A DNA stretch of 20,682 nt. It comes from an uncultured Planctomycetaceae bacterium (GTDB lineage: Bacteria > Planctomycetota > Planctomycetia > Pirellulales > Pirellulaceae). This document shows, piece after piece, positions 16,407 to 20,682 of the stretch; position 1 is the first letter of the stretch; each line of letters opens with the position of its first letter. The notes under the pieces are model-generated. The model searched no databases. It was given only the letters and a program-made list of their open reading frames with translations, and was not told the DNA's origin. Both the position numbers and the translations under genes were made by a program. Where the stretch lies: positions 1-20,682 of the forward strand of contig CAIYOB010001637.1 in assembly GCA_903927685.1 (NCBI GenBank), in the 5' to 3' direction.

Positions 16407-16623
16407 CGCGGTCCGTCCACGGTTTTCCTCCGAACGGCGCGCTCACTTCTTGGAACGACCGCTCCAAAGCGTCGCATGCCAAGTTTCCTGCTTCTCGGTC
16501 TTCGAGCTCCAGTTGCTCGATCAGCCCTTGGATGAGCGCGTCGACGGTTACTCGGCGTTGCTGAGCAGCCAGGCAGACCTTATCGGCCGCCGAATCGTTA
16601 ATCGTGAGTGTAAGGTTCGTCAT
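16387..16623 (-). CDS. Ribbon-helix-helix-type antitoxin partner of the PIN toxin
   Basis: A 78-residue protein directly upstream of the PIN toxin gene. The start at 16623 has AAGGAGG 9 bases upstream. Residues 1-40 (MTNLTLTINDSAADKVCLAA, then QQRRVTVDALIQGLIEQLE) fit one strand followed by two helices, the ribbon-helix-helix DNA-binding fold. The C-terminal half is acidic and ends WTDRDELYDR, a tail common in antitoxins of PIN toxins, where it wraps the toxin. Antitoxins of this class repress their own operon as a complex with the toxin. Overlap with the toxin gene supports a two-gene operon. Confidence 0.85.
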   Translation of the reverse strand: MTNLTLTINDSAADKVCLAAQQRRVTVDALIQGLIEQLELEDREAGNLACDALERSFQEVSAPFGGKPWTDRDELYDR

Positions 16624-17009
16624 GGATGGCACCCCTCCTTTTAGTTTACCAGGGGAGGCTGCAGTGCTCAGAGTTGTCGCGAATCTCTTCCCAGTCTCAG
16701 GACTTTTCGGCGGCAATTTCGCAGAGCAGACAGACTGTTCCAGGGAAGGTGCAACCGCCGTCTCTCCGCGCATGGTACATCGCTGCGCATCGGATGTCAA
16801 CGCAAGGGAAGACGCCCGACACAATGGAAAACGCGTGAAAATCGCGTCCCCAAGCATTGTCGAACCATTGAGGACATTCGAGGTGGCTCGCGTTGGACGC
16901 AACGGTGGGCGACCGTCCTAGCAGGTGCGATGCGAGGAAGCCGGATGTCGTCCAGGCAGGGCAGGGGGAGCTCCATTCATCGGGGGAAATACCTGGCGAG
17001 GAAAGCCTC
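16624..17009. other. Intergenic stretch with no recognisable gene
   Basis: Between the antitoxin gene (-) and the promoter of the thioredoxin-like gene (+) I see only frames without family similarity, no tRNA-like fold and no long repeat. The antitoxin ribosome-binding site is at its left end, and the antitoxin promoter should lie nearby. Less GC-biased sequence than the flanking genes suggests non-coding or decayed DNA. Confidence 0.5.
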
Positions 17010-17038
17010 GGGACAGAACGCACCTCTCCGCGTATAAT
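17010..17038 (+). promoter_or_regulatory. Sigma-70-like promoter of the thioredoxin-like (candidate selenoprotein) gene
   Basis: GGGACA (17010-17015), a 17-base spacer and a perfect TATAAT (17033-17038) lie 58 bases before the GTG start at 17097. The promoter places the start of transcription upstream of the signal peptide, so the segment before the in-frame TGA is expected to be transcribed. Confidence 0.6.
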
Positions 17039-17096
17039 GACTGGCCGTCGGCCCTGGTTGGTCAGCGTAACAAATTCTTGACAGGAGAAACTTCCC

Positions 17097-18275
17097 GTGA
17101 TCCGCTGTTCCGTCCTCCCCGTCGTGATCTCGTGCAGCCTGTTATGCGGAACGCCTACCGTGATCTGGGCGCAACTGCAGTCGGTGGACCAGGCAGTCCA
17201 GCTGTCGCAAGCCAGCGGCCGGCCGATTTTCGCCTTGGCCGGCGACAAGACGTGACCGCCTTGCGTGGCGCTGCTGAAGCGACTGCAGACCGATCCGTCG
17301 CTGGCGCGCTATGCGGGATGGTTCATCCCGTTAAAGATCGAAACCCAGGGTGAGGAATGGGGCAAGTGGTCCTCGCAATACCGGCACGAAGGAAACGCGA
17401 TCCCGATCCTGTTCGTCGTCCGTGCCGACGGCCAGCAACTGTTCGGCAAGAGCGGCTCGCTGCCGGGCCCGGAACTGCTGGTCATGATCGAGCAGGTGCT
17501 GAGCCAGGCGGGAACCGTCTACAGCGACCAGCAACTGCAGACCCTCAAGACTTCGCTGGACAAGTCCCAGGAACTGTTGGGGGCGGGCGACACCGCCGGT
17601 GCGGTTCGCGAGTTCAGCAAGGTCAGCAAGCTCGGGACGCTCGGCCAGTTAGGCAGCTATGCCCAAGCCGCCATCCAGGCCGATACGTTTGCCAAGAAGC
17701 TGCTGGAACAAGGGCGGACGGCTTTGACCGAGGCCAAGGACAAGCTGGGACAAGAAGCGACTCGCTGGGAGGGTGCGTTGGCATTGGCCGAGGCCAAGCG
17801 GGTCTACAGCACGTTGCCGCCGCTGAAGCCCGAACTGGTGGCCGCCGCCAATGCGGCTCGGGCGGATCCCGCAGCGCGTGACATGCTGAGACTGGCGGAA
17901 CAATTGGACGAAGCGCACGATCAGTTGCAGAAGCCGGCCGGCCAGCGGCGTGCGGTGACGGCGCTGAATCGGATCATCGCCGAACATCCCGGTACGCCGG
18001 CGGCCAAACTGGCGGCCGACTGGTTGCAGGCAGAGAATCTGGCCGCCACGCCGCCCGCTGCCAAGACGTTTCGCACGTGGACCAGCGACCGCGGGACCAC
18101 GCTCGAAGCCGCCTTGATCGATTTCGGCTACGGCGACCCGGCCACCAAGCAGGATCCGTACGTAATCCTGGAAAAACGCGACGGCCAACAGGTCACGGTG
18201 CCTTTGGCCCGGCTGTCCGCCGAGTCACAGCAGTCGGCCAAGGAGGACGTGAAGACAATTCGCCCAGCGGAGTAG
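17097..18275 (+). CDS. Candidate secreted selenoprotein: thioredoxin-like domain with U-P-P-C and C-terminal SHD1-like domain
   Basis: Read through one in-frame TGA (17253-17255), this is a 392-residue protein. GTG 17097 has AGGAG 8-12 bases upstream. Residues 1-26 are a signal peptide (VLPVVISCSLLCG...WAQ). A thioredoxin-like fold follows: strand GRPIFALAGDKT, then position 53 (TGA) with PPC, helix VALLKRLQ, strand WFIPLKIE, and AIPILFVVRADG with Pro103 as the cis-proline. The TGA thus replaces the first cysteine of a CxxC redox site (Sec53, Cys56). A helical, Ala/Lys-rich middle (about 130-310) precedes FRTWTSDRGTTLEAALIDF...VPLARLS, like the SHD1 domain common in planctomycetes. If TGA is a true stop, only a 52-residue stub and a leaderless product from GTG 17265 would be made. 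Read-through and SHD1 are inference; the frame and motif are seen. Confidence 0.75.
17253..17255 (+). other. In-frame TGA, candidate selenocysteine codon
   Basis: This TGA is the only stop between GTG 17097 and TAG 18273-18275 in this frame. It is followed by CCG CCT TGC (Pro-Pro-Cys), so selenocysteine here would complete a UxxC form of the thioredoxin redox motif, the commonest place for Sec in such proteins. TGA differs from the cysteine codon TGC by one base, so a point mutation would look the same. Confidence 0.65.
17261..17288 (+). promoter_or_regulatory. Candidate bacterial SECIS hairpin
   Basis: Pairing 17262-17266 plus 17269-17272 with 17278-17283 plus 17285-17287 gives nine Watson-Crick pairs, with a two-base bulge on the left (GG 17267-17268) and one on the right (T 17284). 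The loop is GCTGA (17273-17277), and a T-G pair can close the base. The loop is 5 bases, its first base is G, and it starts 17 bases after the TGA. Published bacterial SECIS rules require a small loop with G among its first two bases about 16-37 bases from the UGA. Hairpins are frequent in GC-rich DNA, so this is supporting and not decisive. Confidence 0.55.
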
Positions 18276-18349
18276 CTGGGCGGCGGCCACGGTGTTCTCA
18301 ATCGCCGTATTGCCGGGCAGGGTGTTCGTGAACCGTCACAATCCGCCCT

Positions 18350-18423
18350 GTTGGAGTTCGCGCTGAAGCGTGCCCGGCGGGCAGAGCCCGCCCAAAACAA
18401 CACGCTAAAGGGTGAACTCCAAC
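18350..18423. repeat. 74-bp palindromic element with internal GC hairpin, between convergent genes
   Basis: The arms 18350-18372 and 18401-18423 are inverted copies matching at 19 of 23 positions, with perfect GTTGGAGTTC/GAACTCCAAC ends. Inside is a perfect 7-bp hairpin, GGCGGGC-AGA-GCCCGCC (18376-18392), followed by AAAACAA. It lies 75 bases past the stop of the thioredoxin-like gene and 32 bases before the end of the convergent coiled-coil gene. It could be a dispersed palindromic repeat acting as a two-way terminator. Confidence 0.7.
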
Positions 18424-18454
18424 GAACCCGTCACTTTTTCTAAGGGGCGCGGCG

Positions 18455-18682
18455 CTAACCTCGGCGGCGCAGTTCTTCACGCAGGCGAGCTACTTCGGCT
18501 TCGGCCGCCTGCCGTGCCTGGTCAGCTGCTCGCCGCGCATCGTCGGCCGCCTGGCGCGCCTGTTCGGACATCCGCTGCTGCAGTCCATCCTCCAACTCGT
18601 ACTCGGCGACGCTCCGCAGCACGTCCACGGCTTCACCCAACGCGGACACAAAACCGGGATCGAGTGTGGCAACCGAAGTCAC
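18455..18682 (-). CDS. Small coiled-coil protein, function unknown
   Basis: A 75-residue frame from GTG 18682, with AGGGA about 6 bases upstream. Residues 1-30 (TSVATLDPGFVSALGEAVDV...) are mildly hydrophobic. Residues 36-74 are Ala/Arg/Glu/Gln-rich with an ARQAADDARRAADQARQAAE heptad-like run, predicted to form one long helix or coiled coil. I recognise no family. Evidence that it is real: a plausible ribosome-binding site, strand-specific coiled-coil character and a position facing a terminator-like palindrome. Low-complexity frames of this kind can also arise by chance in GC-rich DNA. Confidence 0.5.
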   Translation of the reverse strand: MTSVATLDPGFVSALGEAVDVLRSVAEYELEDGLQQRMSEQARQAADDARRAADQARQAAEAEVARLREELRRRG

Positions 18683-18789
18683 GATTTCCCTTTCCGCAGG
18701 CTCGACAGAAAAAGCGGGATTTGCACTCCGTGATTATGCGCGGTATCGAGGCCCAAAACTAAGGCCCCGGCTAGTCGCGTTTATCGAAG

Positions 18790-18838
18790 CCTGACGCGTC
18801 GGCGAGGCGAAGCGTTGCGTCCTCGCTTACGCGTCGGG
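18790..18838. repeat. Imperfect palindromic intergenic repeat
   Basis: The arms 18790-18807 and 18821-18838 are inverted copies matching at 15 of 18 positions (GACGCGT and GCGAGG cores) around a 13-base loop. It lies just left of the first copy of the 46-bp direct repeat. Palindromes of this GACGCGT/GCGAGG type look like a dispersed intergenic family, but only one copy is in the window. Confidence 0.55.
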
Positions 18839-18841
18839 TTG

Positions 18842-18887
18842 CGATCGATCTTGACCGCCGACGGTAAAGCTCCTCCAGGGCTGCCGG
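18842..18887 (+). repeat. 46-bp direct repeat, left copy flanking the second toxin-antitoxin pair
   Basis: It begins CGATCGAT and contains GGTAAAGCT and CAGGGCTGC. It matches 19773-19818 at 39 of 46 positions without gaps and in the same orientation. On the minus strand both copies can be read as AAL(E/K)(E/K)LYRRR, but no gene of that kind is evident. Confidence 0.8.
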
Positions 18888-18908
18888 GACAGGGGGAGCA
18901 TATGCATG

Positions 18909-18938
18909 TTGTCTAGCCGTGGAGCGCACTGCTACAAT
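18909..18938 (+). promoter_or_regulatory. Sigma-70-like promoter of the second toxin-antitoxin operon
   Basis: TTGTCT (18909-18914), an 18-base spacer and TACAAT (18933-18938) lie about 67 bases before the antitoxin ATG at 19006. The -10 box matches consensus at 5 of 6 positions. It lies inside the segment bounded by the two direct repeats, so the promoter would travel with the module. Confidence 0.5.
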
Positions 18939-19005
18939 CATGGTGGAACTGAATTCGTCGCCGGGCAGGGAGATCGCGTTAAGAAACGCCGAGGAGGTGA
19001 AATCG

Positions 19006-19290
19006 ATGACATTTCCCATTTGGGTCGAACCGTACCACGGTCAGTTCGCTGCGAGGCTGGTGGGCGAGGAAGCCACGCGGACGATCCGTCCCACGCGTGA
19101 CGAGGCACTGGCCGCCATGACCGCGGAACTCCAGCAACGCGTACGGCGCGGTGAGCTCTTGTCGGTTGAAATCCCCCGTGGAGGCGTTTCGGCGGTGGCA
19201 GGAAAATTCGCTGACGACCCGACGCTTTCGGAGATCTGCGCGGAAATCTATGCTGAACGGGATCGTCAACGCGACGAACTGCAGCCATGA
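19006..19290 (+). CDS. Antitoxin-like protein upstream of PIN toxin
   Basis: A 94-residue protein. ATG 19006 has GAGGAGGT about 8 bases upstream; an in-frame ATG at 18919 lies before the promoter -10 box, so it is not used. The N-terminal half (FPIWVEPYHGQFAARLVG...) looks like a small alpha/beta domain. The C-terminal half has LLSVEIPRGGVSAVAGKFAD, then DPTLSEICAEIYAERDRQRD. That last part, with a gly-rich turn and a DPTLxEIxxExYxER helix, is familiar from antitoxins paired with PIN toxins in planctomycetes and cyanobacteria. The stop overlaps the toxin start in an ATGA, typical of such operons. Confidence 0.75.
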   Translation: MTFPIWVEPYHGQFAARLVGEEATRTIRPTRDEALAAMTAELQQRVRRGELLSVEIPRGGVSAVAGKFADDPTLSEICAEIYAERDRQRDELQP

Positions 19291-19707
19291 TCGCTTTCGA
19301 CGCGGACATTTTGTCGGAGGTGTTTCGCGGCTCCTCCAATTACGTTCGGCGTGCAGAGACGATTCCCGCCGACCAGCAGGCGATCCCGGTCGTCGTCGTG
19401 GAGGAGGTCCTGCGGGGGCGGCTCAACGAGGTTCGACGTGCCGAGGGGGGGCAAGAGCCGAATCAGCATCGAACGGGCCTACGACCTTTTGCAGGAAACG
19501 ATCGAGTACCTTCGGCAGTTCCAGATCCTGTCGTATGTTCCTGAGGCCGAACGTCTGTTTCAAGATTGGAGGCAACAGAAAATCCATGTTGGCACCCACG
19601 ATTTGCGCATCGCCGCCATCTGTGTGGCGCACTCTGCGAAGTTGATCTCCCGCAATCGTCGCGATTTCGAGTCCGTTCCGGGCCTGTCCGTCGACTTCTG
19701 GAAATGA
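19287..19707 (+). pseudogene. PIN-domain toxin (VapC-like) frameshifted at a run of seven G
   Basis: The first frame opens MIAFDADILSEVFRG and runs through VVVVEEVLRGRLNEVRRAEG. It then loses similarity and ends at 19544. The rest of a PIN domain is in the next frame: ISIERAYDLLQETIEYLRQF, QKIHVGTHDLRIAAICVAH, SRNRRDFESVPGLSVDFW, ending at TGA 19705-19707. The change falls at GGGGGGG (19445-19451). With six G the two parts join as one 139-residue toxin, with catalytic Asp5/Asp7, Glu39/Glu40 and the Asp of THDLRIAA all kept. So the gene is either a recently broken toxin, a slippage-switched (on/off) toxin, or a sequencing error. Its coupling to the antitoxin and intact motifs suggest the lesion is recent. 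Confidence 0.85.
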
Positions 19708-19772
19708 CGCGCCGAACGCCGAACGACGGCTTACTTGGCACAGCGGGACGGAAACTAACCAGGCAAGGTTTA

Positions 19773-19818
19773 CGATCGATTTCAACCGCCGGCGGTAAAG
19801 CTTCTTCAGGGCTGCTGG
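19773..19818 (+). repeat. 46-bp direct repeat, right copy flanking the second toxin-antitoxin pair
   Basis: It matches 18842-18887 at 39 of 46 positions in the same orientation and lies 65 bases past the toxin stop. The rest of the gap 19708-19948 shows a -10-like TACAAT (19882-19887), about 60 bases before gcvT, without a convincing -35. Confidence 0.8.
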
Positions 19819-19948
19819 AGGCATGGTCAGGGATCGGCGAGTCAGCCCCTTGCGGCCACTGGAAACACGCGTCTGATCGGCTACAATGCCCGGCACGTCG
19901 ACTTGTTGGCACGCTCCGTCAGGATTCTTACTTCCAATCCAGGCACCG

Positions 19949-20682
19949 ATGACCGAACCACTGGCAAGAACACCGTTGTACGACTGGCACGTTGCGCAGG
20001 GGGCGCGGATGGTGGACTTCGCCGGCTGGTCCATGCCGGTCCAGTACACGTCGATCGTCGAAGAGCACCACGCGGTGCGGCGCGCGGCCGGCGTGTTCGA
20101 CGTCTCGCACATGGGCCGCTTGCGGTTCGACGGGCAGGACGCCGGCCGCTTTCTGGACCGCGTGCTGACCCGCCGCGTGGCCGATCTGCCGCCCGGCAAG
20201 ATCCGCTATTCGCTGGTGACCAACGACCAGGGCGGCGTCCTGGACGATATCCTGGTCTCGCAAATGGAGACGCCCAGCGGGCGGCGGTACTATCTGCTGG
20301 TCGTCAACGCCAGTAATCGAGCCAAGATCGTCGCCTGGTTCCGTTCGCTGCTGACCCCGGCGGACGGCGACGTCGAAATGGCCGATCGAACCACCGAAAC
20401 GGCGATGATCGCCCTCCAAGGCCCGCAATCGCTCGCCATCCTCAGCCGGCTGGTGAAAATCGATCTGGAGCGGATGGGCTACTATACCGGCGTGGTGACC
20501 GAGTATTTCGACCGGCCGTGCACGGTCAGCCGCACGGGGTACACGGGCGAGGACGGCTTCGAGCTGATCGTGCGGGCGGAAGACGCGGTCGAGCTGGTCA
20601 CGAACCTGTTTCGCGCCGGCCGGGAAACTGGCCTGCAGGCGGCTGGTTTGGGCGCTCGGGACACGTTACGCTTGGAAGCCGG
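19949..20682 (+). CDS. gcvT: Aminomethyltransferase, glycine cleavage T protein (3' end beyond window)
   Basis: The first 244 residues of T protein; the frame is still open at the right edge. It uses tetrahydrofolate to take the methylene group from the aminomethyl-lipoyl H protein and release ammonia. Characteristic segments are all present: TPLYDWHVAQGARMVDFAGW at the N-terminus, then MPVQYTSIVEEHHAVR, GVFDVSHMGRL, the folate-pocket GGVLDDILV (Asp99/Asp100 in place of the catalytic Asp), YLLVVNASN, ALQGPQS and SRTGYTGEDGFEL. The ATG at 19949 gives the normal N-terminus although its ribosome-binding site (CAGG) is weak. Other glycine-cleavage genes (gcvH, gcvP) may lie beyond the edge. No glycine riboswitch is recognisable upstream. 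Confidence 0.96.
   Translation, partial: MTEPLARTPLYDWHVAQGARMVDFAGWSMPVQYTSIVEEHHAVRRAAGVFDVSHMGRLRFDGQDAGRFLDRVLTRRVADLPPGKIRYSLVTNDQGGVLDDILVSQMETPSGRRYYLLVVNASNRAKIVAWFRSLLTPADGDVEMADRTTETAMIALQGPQSLAILSRLVKIDLERMGYYTGVVTEYFDRPCTVSRTGYTGEDGFELIVRAEDAVELVTNLFRAGRETGLQAAGLGARDTLRLEA

Noticed and set aside
16697..17248. 183-codon minus-strand frame upstream of the thioredoxin-like gene
   Set aside because: It covers the promoter and signal peptide of the plus-strand gene and shows no known motif; likely chance.
18350..18423. CRISPR-like repeat
   Set aside because: There is one palindrome with no regularly spaced copies, no spacers and no cas genes in the window.
18771..19019. 82-codon minus-strand frame reading through the left direct repeat
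   Set aside because: It overlaps the promoter and start of the antitoxin gene; the partial match to the frame at the right repeat comes only from the 46-bp repeat.
19708..19948. Glycine riboswitch before gcvT
   Set aside because: I could not find the conserved aptamer core; the stretch is mostly the direct repeat and a -10-like box.

Overview
This is a GC-rich bacterial chromosomal window. The gene content points to a planctomycete of the Pirellulales/Pirellulaceae type: a formylglycine sulfatase, a ceramidase-fold hydrolase with an altered active site, a Tat-type aldo/keto reductase, an SHD1 domain on a secreted thioredoxin-like protein, a Uma2-family remnant, and many palindromic intergenic repeats. 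The lineage is inferred from family content; there is no rRNA or other marker in the window.

Layout. Positions 1-237 hold the C-terminus of a gene resembling a type I restriction methylase (HsdM). At 298-1701 (-) is a neutral-ceramidase-fold hydrolase, divergent from an outer-membrane efflux lipoprotein (1914-3500, +). At 3546-6751 (-) a large FAD/Fe-S oxidoreductase is coupled by an ATGA overlap to a MoaD/ThiS-like protein. A Uma2 stub (6771-6890) and RNase PH (7039-7770, -) follow. Positions 7982-13247 (+) form a secreted catabolic block: aldo/keto reductase, GH36-type glycosidase and sulfatase, with a 152-bp nested palindrome between the first two. At 13277-14927 (-) lie a DinB-like protein, a six-helix membrane protein and an orphan small domain.

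Positions 15150-19948 are accessory and eroded. They hold a multiply broken MFS transporter, a PIN/ribbon-helix-helix toxin-antitoxin pair (15960-16623, -), a thioredoxin-like gene interrupted by an in-frame TGA (17097-18275, +), a small coiled-coil gene, and a second antitoxin/PIN pair (19006-19707, +). The toxin of that second pair is frameshifted at a run of seven G, and the pair is flanked by a 46-bp direct repeat. The window ends inside gcvT (19949 onward).

The most notable signal is at 17253-17255. The TGA sits where the first cysteine of a thioredoxin CxxC motif belongs, giving U-P-P-C. The sequence before it supplies a signal peptide and the first strand of the fold; the sequence after it supplies the rest. 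A hairpin with a 5-nt loop starting with G lies 17 nt downstream of the TGA, matching the known layout of bacterial SECIS elements. This is best read as a candidate secreted selenoprotein. A nonsense mutation is not excluded, because no selenocysteine machinery is visible here and other genes nearby are clearly broken.
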